A stretch of DNA of 64,000 bases from Persicitalea sp963716085 (GTDB lineage Bacteria > Bacteroidota > Bacteroidia > Cytophagales > Spirosomataceae), in NCBI GenBank assembly GCA_963716085.1, contig OY970288.1, positions 1,240,001 to 1,304,000 on the forward strand, in the 5' to 3' direction. This document shows, piece after piece, positions 1-8,276 of the stretch (its first letter is position 1; every line of letters starts with the position of its first letter). Both the position numbers and the translations under genes were made by a program. Under the pieces are notes generated by a model. The model was not told where the DNA came from, ran no database searches, and was given only the letters and a program-made list of their open reading frames with translations.

Positions 1-1
1 C

Positions 2-220
2 GCTTTCGATGCCGACCGAAAGTTTTCCGTGACAATTGCCAAAGCTCCCGAATGCCCCGACTGTATTGCCGGTCTGGTGCTGAAAGGGATCAAAAAACCG
101 CACGAATGCAGTCAGTTTAACCGCGCCTGCACACCCGAACGCCCACTGGGTGCGCCGATGGTGTCATCAGAAGGTGCCTGCGCGGCTTATTACCATTTCG
201 CTAACCTCGAACTGGCGTGA
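2..220 (+). CDS. hypD: HypD, hydrogenase maturation protein (C-terminal fragment)
   Basis: This is the last 72 codons of a gene that begins before the window. HypD is the Fe-S scaffold on which, with HypC and HypE, the Fe(CN)2CO group of [NiFe]-hydrogenases is assembled in the cytoplasm. The visible part has the family's conserved tail: a Cys-rich stretch (APECPDC), the ACTPE motif and the near-invariant MVSSEGACAAYY close to the stop. The reading frame is open from base 2 with no start codon. hypE follows about 40 nt downstream. The identity is secure although only the end is present. Confidence 0.9.
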   Translation, partial: AFDADRKFSVTIAKAPECPDCIAGLVLKGIKKPHECSQFNRACTPERPLGAPMVSSEGACAAYYHFANLELA

Positions 221-258
221 AGACGAACTAATTGATTGCGTCTCTACGAAAAACCATT

Positions 259-1326
259 ATGCCTATCACGCCTATGCAACTTCATTGCCCCATGCCCAAG
301 CTCGATTTCGATATCATTACCCTGGGGCATGGTAGCGGGGGGATTCTGACTAACCGACTGCTCGAAGCGGGCGTATTCGACCTGCTGAGCAACCCTTTTT
401 TGGATACCCACCACGACGGGGCCATGCTGGATCTGACGGGTCGCGTGGCTTTTACCACCGACAGCTACGTAATTACGCCTACTTTTTTTCCCGGCGGCAA
501 CATCGGTGAACTGGCCGTGAACGGCACCGTGAACGACCTGGCTATGTGCGGAGCCATCCCCAAATACCTTTCGCTGGGCTTTATTCTCGAAGAGGGCTTG
601 CCGATAGCGGAATTTTGGGACGTGCTGGTCAGCATAAAGGGCGCGTCGGAACGGGCGGGGGTGTACATTGTTACGGGCGATACGAAGGTGGTGGAACGCG
701 GGAAAGGCGACAAAATCTTTATCAATACGTCGGGCATCGGTGAAATACACCCAAAGGCAGAGATCAGCGCGAAAAACGTCCGGGCGAGTGACAAAATCAT
801 TATCAGCGGCAATATCGCGACGCATGGCATGGCCATCATGTCGGTGCGCGAAGGGCTGGAATTTGAAACGACCCTCACCAGCGACACCGCCCCACTCAAC
901 CACGCCGTCGGTGCTCTGCTCGACGAATTCGGCTCGGCCATTCACCTGCTTCGTGACCCTACTCGCGGGGGCTTGGCCACGGTGCTGAACGAGATAGCCC
1001 GCGACCGCCACCCCGACGGTACCCGGCTTGGCATCGATCTGATGCAGGCCAGCATACCGGTGCTGGACGAGGTGGCTGGTGCCTGCGAACTGCTGGGGCT
1101 GGACCCGCTCTACGTAGCCAACGAAGGCATTTTCCTGGCCATCGTCGCGCCAGAGATCGCGGAGCACTTCGTGGAATCGCTGCGAAAGCTTGAATACGGA
1201 CAGTCGGCGGCTATCATTGGCGAAGTCGTTGTGGATCACCCCGGCCAGGTAGTGGTGACGAGCCGGATTGGGGGGCGGCGCGTGGTGAATATGCTGGTGG
1301 GTGAACAACTGCCCCGAATTTGCTGA
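259..1326 (+). CDS. hypE: HypE, hydrogenase expression/formation protein (carbamoyl dehydratase)
   Basis: HypE is an AIR-synthase/PurM-like ATPase. It dehydrates a carbamoyl group, carried on its C-terminal cysteine, to the thiocyanate that supplies CN ligands for the [NiFe] centre. The sequence shows the N-terminal LGHGSGG motif, an internal PTRGGLATVLNE and GLDPLYVANEG (both typical), and ends exactly in PRIC, whose cysteine is the modified residue. Length (about 355 residues) is normal. A TTG at 232 opens the frame earlier, but ATG 259 gives a normal N-terminus; ATG 274 and 292 are alternatives. It lies just behind hypD and ahead of an NHL protein, so it is probably co-transcribed with both. 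Everything essential for activity is present. Confidence 0.95.
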   Translation: MPITPMQLHCPMPKLDFDIITLGHGSGGILTNRLLEAGVFDLLSNPFLDTHHDGAMLDLTGRVAFTTDSYVITPTFFPGGNIGELAVNGTVNDLAMCGAIPKYLSLGFILEEGLPIAEFWDVLVSIKGASERAGVYIVTGDTKVVERGKGDKIFINTSGIGEIHPKAEISAKNVRASDKIIISGNIATHGMAIMSVREGLEFETTLTSDTAPLNHAVGALLDEFGSAIHLLRDPTRGGLATVLNEIARDRHPDGTRLGIDLMQASIPVLDEVAGACELLGLDPLYVANEGIFLAIVAPEIAEHFVESLRKLEYGQSAAIIGEVVVDHPGQVVVTSRIGGRRVVNMLVGEQLPRIC

Positions 1327-1349
1327 ATGAATCCCTTTAAACCGTACCA

Positions 1350-2471
1350 ATGGTCAACACGTTAACGCCCTCCCTTCCCGACCGTCCTCCTTTGGTGGCC
1401 GACAGCCGCGTATTTCGGGGTGGCAGGGATAATCCGTTCCTGGCTCCACGTGGGGTTTGGCAAGTAGGAGGACGGCTGCTGGTATCGGACACGGGCCAGA
1501 ATCGTGTGTTCATCTGGCACGAAATGCCCACGACGGACTACACCGAACCCGACATTGTGCTGGGGCAGAGCGATGCGGCAGCCACGGGCCGGAACGCCGG
1601 GGGTACAGTAGGGGCCGACACCCTGCAATACCCGTCGGGGCTGTGGTCCGACGGGCAGCGGCTCATTGTGGCCGATGCCTGGAATCACCGCGTCCTGATC
1701 TGGCATCAGTTTCCAACCCAATCGGGCCAACCCGCCGATTTGGTGCTGGGGCAGCGGGATTTCCTCGGCAACCATCCCAATGCGCACGGCATTGGCGCGG
1801 CCCCAACGGCCCACACGCTCAATTGGCCCTACGGCGTTACGTCCGACGGTCAGCACCTTTGGATTGCCGACACCGGCAACCGGCGGGTCTTGTTCTACGA
1901 TCACCTCCCGACCGAATCTTTCGTGCCTGCCAGTGCCGTCATTGGTAAGGACAGTTTTATCGAACGCGACTACGAACCAGACCATCCTGTCTGGCCTTAC
2001 TCTGTCAAGGTTTCGGCAAGCGGCCAGTTGATCGTATCTGATACGCAATACTACCGTTGCATGCTCTGGCACAACTGGCGCACCGCTCCCGGCCAGCCCG
2101 CCGATGTGGTGATTGGCCAGCCCGATTTTGTGGCCAACGGGCAGAACCAGTACGGTCTGTTTCCGGCGCAACGTACGTTGAGCTGGCTGTACGACGCCGA
2201 TTTTCTGGCCGATGGATTACTCGTCGCCGACACGGGCAACAGCCGCATCCTTTGGTTCGATACCGTGCCGACGCACCACAACCAACCCGCCGATAACCTG
2301 ATTGGCCACGGGAGTTTCAGCGTCGGCAGCGAAAACGCCAACACCCGCTTCGGTACGGATAAGCAATTGTACTGGCCTTTCTCGATTTGCCTCGACAACC
2401 ACCAGCTTATCATTGCCGACACCGGCAACCACCGCATCGTCATTTGTCAGTTGACCCCTTCGACCCCATAG
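1350..2471 (+). CDS. NHL-repeat beta-propeller protein of the hydrogenase operon
   Basis: A 373-residue protein built from six copies of an NHL-type unit. The cores read like ADTGNxRVLIW and lie near residues 45, 104, 170, 229, 290 and 353, which fits a six-bladed propeller. Between blades there is a recurring PT...QPADxVxGQ linker. There is no signal peptide, so it is probably cytoplasmic. It starts 23 nt after hypE and ends 2 nt before the permease gene, a clear operon position. From memory, NHL proteins occur in several uptake [NiFe]-hydrogenase clusters; the role is not settled, and a scaffold or electron-transfer partner is only a guess. The fourth unit is degenerate (VSDTQYYRCMLW). Confidence 0.8.
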   Translation: MVNTLTPSLPDRPPLVADSRVFRGGRDNPFLAPRGVWQVGGRLLVSDTGQNRVFIWHEMPTTDYTEPDIVLGQSDAAATGRNAGGTVGADTLQYPSGLWSDGQRLIVADAWNHRVLIWHQFPTQSGQPADLVLGQRDFLGNHPNAHGIGAAPTAHTLNWPYGVTSDGQHLWIADTGNRRVLFYDHLPTESFVPASAVIGKDSFIERDYEPDHPVWPYSVKVSASGQLIVSDTQYYRCMLWHNWRTAPGQPADVVIGQPDFVANGQNQYGLFPAQRTLSWLYDADFLADGLLVADTGNSRILWFDTVPTHHNQPADNLIGHGSFSVGSENANTRFGTDKQLYWPFSICLDNHQLIIADTGNHRIVICQLTPSTP

Positions 2472-2473
2472 CC

Positions 2474-3103
2474 ATGCTGGATTTATTCCCCTTTCTTGTG
2501 GCCCTCGGCGTTGGGTTTGTCCACGCCTTTGAAGCCGATCACCTAGTGGCCGTCAGCAGCCTCGTCACCCGGCATAACAATAATATGCGTCAGGCCCTGA
2601 AAGACGGGGTTTTTTGGGGACTTGGGCATACCTCTACCATTTTACTGGTGGGTCTCGTATTCGTGACGGGGCGGTTCATCTGGCAGGCCAATGACTTTCG
2701 CTACATGGAAGCGGGCGTGGGCGGCATGCTGGTGGTGCTGGGCGTGTTTCGGCTTTACAAACTGGCCGCTCCGGCGACCAACCACCCGCATCCCCACACC
2801 TCTGCCGGAAGCAACGCCCATCGGCTGGCTTACGGCGTAGGACTGCTGCACGGCTTAGCCGGGAGCGGTACGCTGATTCTGACGGTACTGACGCAAGTTC
2901 GGGATGCCGGAGCGGGGCTGCTGTACCTGACGCTGTTTGGTACGGGTTCGGTGGGCGGCATGATGGTGGCGGCCGGGGTCTTCAGCGTGCCATTTTCGAG
3001 TGGGATAAGTCGATCACCCGCCGTTCGAACCGGGCTGATCCTGCTGTCATCGGGCTTGTGTATGGCAATCGGTGCCCGGCTTATTTACGAAAATCTGAGT
3101 TAG
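2474..3103 (+). CDS. NiCoT/UreH-like nickel permease-type membrane protein
   Basis: A 209-residue polytopic membrane protein. Near the N-terminus it carries His17-x4-Asp22-His23 (HAFEADH), the metal-selectivity signature of the NiCoT/UreH family of nickel and cobalt transporters. Other marks are GLGHTSTILLVG in the second hydrophobic stretch and LLHGLAGSG in the second half. A His-rich loop (NHPHPH) lies between. The frame is open from 2387, but ATG 2474 is chosen because it gives the normal N-terminus and starts 2 nt after the NHL gene. In a hydrogenase maturation operon the obvious job is Ni supply to HypA/HypB. The exact substrate is an inference from context. Confidence 0.75.
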   Translation: MLDLFPFLVALGVGFVHAFEADHLVAVSSLVTRHNNNMRQALKDGVFWGLGHTSTILLVGLVFVTGRFIWQANDFRYMEAGVGGMLVVLGVFRLYKLAAPATNHPHPHTSAGSNAHRLAYGVGLLHGLAGSGTLILTVLTQVRDAGAGLLYLTLFGTGSVGGMMVAAGVFSVPFSSGISRSPAVRTGLILLSSGLCMAIGARLIYENLS

Positions 3104-3337
3104 ATGATGGACACCTACGACGAAACTGAGTTTGTACTGTATTGTCTGGCCGAGATGAAAATTCCGGTACTCGCCCACAGCGGGCGGCACGTCACACTGG
3201 CCAACAACTACCGCATCGAGGTGGAGGACCGCGATTTGTACCGACTTACGATAGACGGGTTCGTGATTTCCCCTTTTAACGATGTAGGGAGCCTCTGCCA
3301 GTTTATTCAACGAAACCAGCCCGATGAAAACGACTGA
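3104..3337 (+). CDS. Small protein of unknown function in the hydrogenase operon
   Basis: A 77-residue, soluble, acidic protein that I do not recognise. It begins directly after the permease stop codon (tag then atg) and its end overlaps the next gene by 14 nt, so it is embedded in the operon and translated with its neighbours. It has no membrane segment or signal peptide. The sequence looks like a compact alpha/beta fold with alternating hydrophobic residues (RIEVEDRDLYRLTIDG). A role with the hydrogenase or with the nuclease-domain protein is suggested only by position. Confidence 0.7.
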   Translation: MMDTYDETEFVLYCLAEMKIPVLAHSGRHVTLANNYRIEVEDRDLYRLTIDGFVISPFNDVGSLCQFIQRNQPDEND

Positions 3338-3881
3338 CCTGTCCATTATTGCCCTCTCTGAAAGCCTGTCGAGGCCGGGCCAGTACGCCCTGTTGCTGGA
3401 AGATATGGCCAGCAAACGGCGCATTCCACTCATCATTGGCGTGGGCGAAGCGCAGGCTATCGCGGTCTCAATGGAAAAAATGCAGCCCCTGCGTCCCTTC
3501 ACCCATGATCTGTTTTACCAGACGTTGCTACAAGCCGGTATCTCCATGAAGGAAGCCCTGATTACCCACATCGAAGACGAGGTTTTTTACGCTAGTCTGA
3601 TCCTGACCACCCCCACCGGAGAGCTCCTCACCCTGGACGCTCGCCCTTCCGATGCTATTTCCCTGTCGGTGAGGTTCGACTCCCCCCTTCGGGCGACAGT
3701 CGCCGTGGTGGAGGCATCCGGCTACTTTGTCGATGAGAAGACCCAGGATAAAAAAGGGTCATACGCCGAATACACCATGGCCGAACTGGAGGACTTGTTG
3801 TCCAAAATTATACGGAAAGAGGATTATGAAAGCGCCGCCCGCGTCCGCGATGCCATCGACCGACGGAATCGCCAGGGATGA
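3324..3881 (+). CDS. Bifunctional nuclease (BFN/DUF151) domain protein with UVR motif
   Basis: A 185-residue protein. Residues 1 to about 135 form a BFN/DUF151 domain, recognisable from the opening pattern, PLIIGVGEAQAIAV, the HDLF block and the LDARPSDAISLSVR signature. Residues about 150-180 form a UvrB/UvrC-type UVR helix pair (LEDLLSKIIRKEDYESAARVRDAI). BFN proteins have been described as nucleases active on DNA and RNA, mainly from plant work; the bacterial role is poorly known. The start overlaps the 77-residue gene by 14 nt, making this the last gene of the operon. A convergent lipoprotein gene follows. Why such a gene sits with hyp genes is not clear from the sequence. Confidence 0.85.
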   Translation: MKTTDLSIIALSESLSRPGQYALLLEDMASKRRIPLIIGVGEAQAIAVSMEKMQPLRPFTHDLFYQTLLQAGISMKEALITHIEDEVFYASLILTTPTGELLTLDARPSDAISLSVRFDSPLRATVAVVEASGYFVDEKTQDKKGSYAEYTMAELEDLLSKIIRKEDYESAARVRDAIDRRNRQG

Positions 3882-3953
3882 GATGGCCGGTTTTGCCCAA
3901 ACTTCACCCTATTTGGTAGGAGTAGAAAATTTTATTCAAAAGATCTACTAACG

Positions 3954-4655
3954 CTAAATCTCCCGAATCCGCAAATTCCTGAACCAAATCGGTTTGCCCG
4001 CGTGCTTGCCCTGAAAGCCAACGTGGCCCTGAGTGGGTAGCTCAGCCATCGGAACGCTCAGCCACTCGGCCGTCGCAGTACCATCGGGATTGGTCTTTTC
4101 GGAGGTAAATGCACCCATATCGGCATCATTGACCAGCTTGTCATTCAGGAAAACCTGGATATTCTGACCCTGGCAAACGATGCGGTACGTATTCCACTCA
4201 CCGGGCCGCTTCACTACCTTTTGGGCGGTGGCGGCCTGATGTCCAAAAATGGCCCCGCACTGCCAGTTGGTCGAGCTGTTGGCCCACTTGGGATCGTAGT
4301 CGTCGGCAATCTGGATTTCCACCGAATTCGTCAGCCACTCGTCGGGTTCGGCGTACACGAATACGCCGCTGTTGGTGCCTTCGACATTCTTGAATTCCAG
4401 TTCGATCTCAAAATTATCATAACTATTTTTTGTCCAGATCGCTTGATCTTCGGTGGCTGTCAAAGCACTATCTTCCCAATACCAAACGCCCTCGGGAAAA
4501 GTAGCATCGGAAAGGTCGCTGGCAAAAAGCGCCTTCCACTCGGCCTCCGGCAGTTCCTCCGACACGTCGGTTGATTCCGTAGAATCCGACGACTGAGAAC
4601 AAGATGTAGCCGTAATTAACAGCAACACCGCGACAAGAATAAGATTTCTGTTCAT
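3954..4655 (-). CDS. DUF1080 (3-keto-disaccharide hydrolase-like) lipoprotein
   Basis: A 233-residue exported lipoprotein: hydrophobic leader then the lipobox TATSC with Cys19 as the acylated residue, followed by an acidic Ser/Thr-rich linker. The rest is one DUF1080 domain, a concanavalin/LamG-like jelly roll, with the family's features: N-terminal LFxSDLSD, GTNSGVFVYA, VEIQI, GEWNTYRIVCQGQNIQVFLND, and GHVGFQGKHAGKPIWFRNLRIREI at the end. Some family members hydrolyse 3-keto-glycosides formed by Gfo/Idh/MocA oxidoreductases. Two such oxidoreductases lie elsewhere in the window (34.3 and 43.3 kb) but not next to it. Substrate unknown. Confidence 0.85.
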   Translation of the reverse strand: MNRNLILVAVLLLITATSCSQSSDSTESTDVSEELPEAEWKALFASDLSDATFPEGVWYWEDSALTATEDQAIWTKNSYDNFEIELEFKNVEGTNSGVFVYAEPDEWLTNSVEIQIADDYDPKWANSSTNWQCGAIFGHQAATAQKVVKRPGEWNTYRIVCQGQNIQVFLNDKLVNDADMGAFTSEKTNPDGTATAEWLSVPMAELPTQGHVGFQGKHAGKPIWFRNLRIREI

Positions 4656-4721
4656 GCTTGAAAATTTATTTTATGGACAAACAAGTCTGGTACTAAGAGC
4701 GAGCCGACTAACTTTCATCAT

Positions 4722-6551
4722 TCATAGGTACCCCTGCGCCTGCAAGTTAAACAACTCCGCATACTTGCCGTCCACGCGCAATAGCTCCTCGTGCGAGCCG
4801 AATTCCAGCAACTGCCCATTTTCCAAAAACAGAATCCGGTCCGCCATGCGTACGGTCGAGAACCGGTGCGAAATCAGTACCGCCATCTTGCCCTCGATCA
4901 GGCGGCTGAACCGCTGAAACACCTCGTGTTCGGCGCGGGCGTCGAGGGCGGAGGTGGGTTCGTCCAGCACCACGAGTTGGGCGTCGCGCATGTAGGCGCG
5001 GGCCAGGGCGACCTTTTGCCACTGTCCGCCGGAGAGTTCCTGGCCGTCCTTGAAACGCTTGCCCAGTACCTGCTGAAATTGCGCCGGAAGCTGCTCGACC
5101 ACCTCGCTCGCCAGGCTCTTGCGGGCGGCGTCGGCGATGCGCTCGTCGTCGTCGCGGCGTTCGATGTCGCCCACGGCGATGTTCTCGGCCACGGTCATTT
5201 CGTACTTGATGTAGTCCTGGAAAATGATCCCGATGTTGGCCCGCAAATCGGCCAGGCTGTACGCTTCCAGCGGCAGGCCGTCGAGCAGGATGCGGCCTTC
5301 GGTGGGTTCGTAGAGCCGCGACAGCAGCTTGACGAGTGTTGTTTTGCCCGCTCCGTTTTCGCCGACCAGTGCCAATTTTTCGCCGGGATGCAGCGTAAAG
5401 CTCAGGTTGCGAATGGCCCAGCGCTCGCTGTCGGGGTACTTGAAGCTGACGTTCTCGAAGGTGAATCCTTCCTGAACCGGCTTGGGAATCGTCACGCCGC
5501 TGGCATTGGCCCTTATCGTGGGTTCGATGGCAAAGAAGTCAAACAAATCCTGCAAGTAGAGCGCACTCTCGGCGATACTCGAAAAGCGGCTCATGATGCT
5601 TTGCAGCATCGTATTCATCCGCTGAAATGAGCCCGACAGGAAGGTCATGGTACCGATGGTAATGAGTCCGGCCAGGGTCTGGATCAAGATAAATACAAAG
5701 GCACCGTAGTACGCCAGCGTGCCCAGCGCCGCCAGAAAGTAGCCCCAGCTCGCGCGGCTGATGACGATCTTCTTATTTTGCCGGTAATACTCATCGGACA
5801 GCGCCTTGAACCGCTGCGTGAGGTATTTTTCCAGACCAAATACTTTCACTTCCTTGGCCGTTTCGGCGCTGGCCCCGATGTAGCGGAGGTAGTCGAGTTC
5901 GCGGCGCTCGGGCGTCCAGGAGCGGGTGAGCGAATAGCTGCGCTCGTTGAAGTGCGTTTCGCCCAGGAAGGAAGGGATTACCGCCACGATCAAGATCAAA
6001 ATCAACCACGGGCTGAACGCCACCAAACCCGCCCCCAGTAGCAACAGCGAAATGATGTCCTGCACCTGCGAAAGTACCTGCGTCAGCAGCACGGTGCGGC
6101 TGGTGGTCTGGCGGCGGGCGCGCTCGAGCTTGTCGTAGAACACCGGATTCTCGAATTGGTACAAGTCCAGTTGCGCCGCGTGGTGGACCAAGTCGACGGA
6201 GGTTTTATTGGCCACCAAATCGCCCAGCAGGCTATCACACAACCCAATGGCCCGACTCAGCAAATCCGAAAAGACCGTCAGCCCCAACTCCGCCGCGACC
6301 ATCGTCCACAAGTACCGCTGCGAGCCACCCTCGGCGATAAGCCGGATAACTTCGTCGATAATTTCCTTGCCGATATATAGCATCACGACCGGAATTCCGG
6401 CTTTCAGCAGCCGGAACACGACGTTGCCCAGGGTCAGTGGCTTGTTCGTGTTCCAGACCAGCCGAAAAAACGGCGGCAAATTTTGCAGAGCAGAAAACCG
6501 CTTGCGGAGGGATTGGGAAGTGGAGTCTTTAGGAGGAAGGTTAGGGCGCAA
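4722..6551 (-). CDS. ABC transporter, fused permease and ATP-binding protein (exporter type)
   Basis: A 609-residue half-transporter of the ABC exporter type (MsbA/MDR-like). Residues about 40-340 hold the six-helix membrane domain. The C-terminal ATPase has Walker A GENGAGKTT, signature LSGGQ, Walker B LVVLDEPTSALD and the H-loop LISHRFST. It would work as a homodimer in the inner membrane. Neighbours give no substrate: a DUF1080 lipoprotein lies downstream in the same direction about 66 nt away, and a toxin-antitoxin pair starts divergently upstream. All catalytic motifs are intact. Confidence 0.93.
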   Translation of the reverse strand: MRPNLPPKDSTSQSLRKRFSALQNLPPFFRLVWNTNKPLTLGNVVFRLLKAGIPVVMLYIGKEIIDEVIRLIAEGGSQRYLWTMVAAELGLTVFSDLLSRAIGLCDSLLGDLVANKTSVDLVHHAAQLDLYQFENPVFYDKLERARRQTTSRTVLLTQVLSQVQDIISLLLLGAGLVAFSPWLILILIVAVIPSFLGETHFNERSYSLTRSWTPERRELDYLRYIGASAETAKEVKVFGLEKYLTQRFKALSDEYYRQNKKIVISRASWGYFLAALGTLAYYGAFVFILIQTLAGLITIGTMTFLSGSFQRMNTMLQSIMSRFSSIAESALYLQDLFDFFAIEPTIRANASGVTIPKPVQEGFTFENVSFKYPDSERWAIRNLSFTLHPGEKLALVGENGAGKTTLVKLLSRLYEPTEGRILLDGLPLEAYSLADLRANIGIIFQDYIKYEMTVAENIAVGDIERRDDDERIADAARKSLASEVVEQLPAQFQQVLGKRFKDGQELSGGQWQKVALARAYMRDAQLVVLDEPTSALDARAEHEVFQRFSRLIEGKMAVLISHRFSTVRMADRILFLENGQLLEFGSHEELLRVDGKYAELFNLQAQGYL

Positions 6552-6664
6552 ATGAATGTCGATTGGTGTACTTCAACTAATCTTTTGCGGTGGGGAAAAG
6601 TTCGGGATAAGTTTTCTTAGCTTGGCTGGATCAATTATGCAGACTTCACAAAATAACTCGGCGG

Positions 6665-6709
6665 TTTGCAAATCCTAGACATCTGTTCTATATTTATGGA
6701 CAAATGTCT
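6665..6709 (+). promoter_or_regulatory. Promoter and overlapping palindromic operator of the xre-res operon
   Basis: A Bacteroidota-type promoter is readable: -33 TTTG at 6665-6668, a 20-nt spacer, and -7 TATATTTA at 6689-6696 (consensus TAnnTTTG). On top of it lies an inverted repeat, AGACATCTGT (6677-6686) and ACAAATGTCT (6700-6709), 9 of 10 bases paired around a 13-nt spacer that contains the -7 box. An antitoxin dimer bound here would block RNA polymerase, matching the autoregulation usual in this family. The expected transcript start near 6702 excludes the TTG at 6666 and the ATG at 6696 as starts and supports ATG 6723. Confidence 0.7.
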
Positions 6710-6722
6710 GAAAAGCCAAGCC

Positions 6723-7226
6723 ATGATTGCTGCAAAAACATCGCTCGAAGCAAAGCTCAATAAAGAAATTGCTTCTTTCTTACAGACCCCCCGGGTAAAC
6801 AAACTTCACCTCGAAATCAAAAAGGAGGTTAGCTATGATGATTTCCTAACCGATAAGATGCTGATCATCGCCGCGATCAGGGCTGGAATCCCTTATTCCC
6901 TTTTTACCTTGATCCAGCACCACGCCCCTTTTTCTGAAAATGATTGGGCCGATTTTCTGGGCATCTCGGCCAAGTCTTTGCACCGCTACAAGACTTCCGG
7001 CGACCACTACTTTAAAGCCATTCACTCGGAGAAAATTATCGAAGTAGCTGAGGTTACCCGGCTTGGGCTGGATGTTTTTGGTAGCATGGACAAATTAAAG
7101 TTGTGGCTCAATACCCCTAATTTTGCCTTAGGGAAATTAAAACCAATCGAGTTGCTCAAAGACTCTTACGGGAAAGAACTGGTCATCAGCGAATTGACCA
7201 GAATCAATCACGGCATCTTGGTATAG
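6723..7226 (+). CDS. Xre/MbcA/ParS-type antitoxin (DUF2384) of a RES-Xre pair
   Basis: A 167-residue antitoxin. The middle holds a helix-turn-helix-like segment (WADFLGISAKSLHRYK) and the C-terminus holds the DUF2384 toxin-binding region (LWLNTPNFALG..KPIELLKDSYGKELVISEL.RINHGI), both characteristic of Xre antitoxins that neutralise RES toxins and repress their own promoter. The start at ATG 6723 is chosen because the promoter and operator lie just upstream. The toxin gene starts one base after the stop, so the two are translationally linked with the antitoxin first, as is usual. Identity rests on motif and pairing. Confidence 0.88.
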   Translation: MIAAKTSLEAKLNKEIASFLQTPRVNKLHLEIKKEVSYDDFLTDKMLIIAAIRAGIPYSLFTLIQHHAPFSENDWADFLGISAKSLHRYKTSGDHYFKAIHSEKIIEVAEVTRLGLDVFGSMDKLKLWLNTPNFALGKLKPIELLKDSYGKELVISELTRINHGILV

Positions 7227-7227
7227 G

Positions 7228-7686
7228 ATGGAGTTATACCGACTATCAAGAGAAAAGTTTGCCAGCACGCTTTCGGGCAAAGGTGCGGCCCTCAAAGGAG
7301 CCCGCTGGAATTCGATCGGAGTAGAACTCATTTATACGGCCAGCAACAGGTCACTCGTCATGGCGGAAGTCGCCGTTCACTTCACACTGGCTACGCTACC
7401 GGACGACTACATGATGATGCTGATTTCTGTCCCGGATGATATGGAACTAAAAGAAGTGTCAGAAACCGACTTGCCTACCAACTGGAAAGATTTTCCGCAT
7501 CCTGCTTCAACTCTGAAGTTTGGCGATGACTTTGTATCAGAAAACAGGTATTGCCTTCTCAAAGTCCCCTCAGTCGTGACCAAGGGAGATTTTAATTTTC
7601 TGATCAATCCCAATCATAAGGAATTTAATGGGATCGGGATCCTCCAAGTTGAGAAGTTTCCGTTTGATAAAAGGATATTCGACTAG
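7228..7686 (+). CDS. RES-domain toxin (NAD+-depleting family)
   Basis: A 152-residue RES protein. Known members degrade NAD+ and are held inactive by their Xre partner. The sequence has the family's landmarks: LYRLSREKF near the start, the GARWNSIG block with the conserved Arg, an AEVAVH segment with the conserved Glu, and SVV...NFLINPNH near the end. Length is typical and no disruption is seen, so the toxin looks intact. It follows the antitoxin gene by one base. A DUF4112 gene converges on it from the other strand. Confidence 0.88.
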   Translation: MELYRLSREKFASTLSGKGAALKGARWNSIGVELIYTASNRSLVMAEVAVHFTLATLPDDYMMMLISVPDDMELKEVSETDLPTNWKDFPHPASTLKFGDDFVSENRYCLLKVPSVVTKGDFNFLINPNHKEFNGIGILQVEKFPFDKRIFD

Positions 7687-7780
7687 CTTCTTGTATTTGA
7701 TTCCCCTATTTTCCTTCAATCACAGCCAGGCAAGAAACGCACAGTTTGGTCAATCGCGGGATAGGGTTATGTCAGACTCC

Positions 7781-8242
7781 TCACGCGAACACCCAAACAA
7801 AAAACTGATAACTCACCCAAGCCAGACCACCGACAATCAGCGTGAGCACTAGCAAAGTAGGAACGATCACCTTCCAGGCCCCGCCCTTATGGCGGCCTTC
7901 CACGTAATGCTCGCGCATAAGTCTGGTATTTCGCATGTTGGCCTTAAAAGCCACATCGAAGATATCGCCTAATATTGGGACGGAGCCCAGAACAGCGTCG
8001 ATGACGACGTTCAGCGCCATGCGGGCTACAATGAATCCGCTGGCCCCATTCTTGGCTAAAATCGAGATCATATAACCGGAGATAGCCAGGGTGGCGAAGT
8101 CACCGGCGCCGGGGATGAGTCCAACCAGGGCATCGAGGCCAAACTTAAAATTGGTGCCGGGGATGGTGAACTTTGCATCCATCCACTGCGCCATCGACTC
8201 CACGTTGGCTATGGCTGATTTATCCTTAGAGGCTGTCTTCAT
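7781..8242 (-). CDS. DUF4112 membrane protein
   Basis: A 153-residue protein matching DUF4112: KFGLDALVGLIPGAGDFATL, then ARMALNVVIDAVLGSVPILGDIFDVAFKANMRNTRLM, a Gly/Pro-rich repeated LxGxxPxxGD pattern that defines the family. A C-terminal hydrophobic segment (about residues 125-150) and weaker ones inside suggest an integral or tightly bound membrane protein. Function unknown in the family. It lies 35 nt downstream of the aminotransferase gene on the same strand and may share its transcript. Confidence 0.8.
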   Translation of the reverse strand: MKTASKDKSAIANVESMAQWMDAKFTIPGTNFKFGLDALVGLIPGAGDFATLAISGYMISILAKNGASGFIVARMALNVVIDAVLGSVPILGDIFDVAFKANMRNTRLMREHYVEGRHKGGAWKVIVPTLLVLTLIVGGLAWVSYQFFVWVFA

Positions 8243-8276
8243 GGCAAATTCTTGTTGGTTGGTGTTTTCTGCCCAG

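Noticed and set aside
244..1350. A 368-codon antisense frame opposite hypE
   Set aside because: hypE is unmistakable on the plus strand; the antisense frame is a shadow of its codon use.
2387..2473. N-terminal extension of the nickel permease
   Set aside because: It overlaps the end of the NHL gene, adds a Pro/His/Arg-rich sequence that is unlike the family and is not needed since ATG 2474 fits.
6666..6722. Longer antitoxin start (TTG 6666 or ATG 6696)
   Set aside because: Both lie upstream of or within the promoter/operator, before the expected transcript start near 6702.
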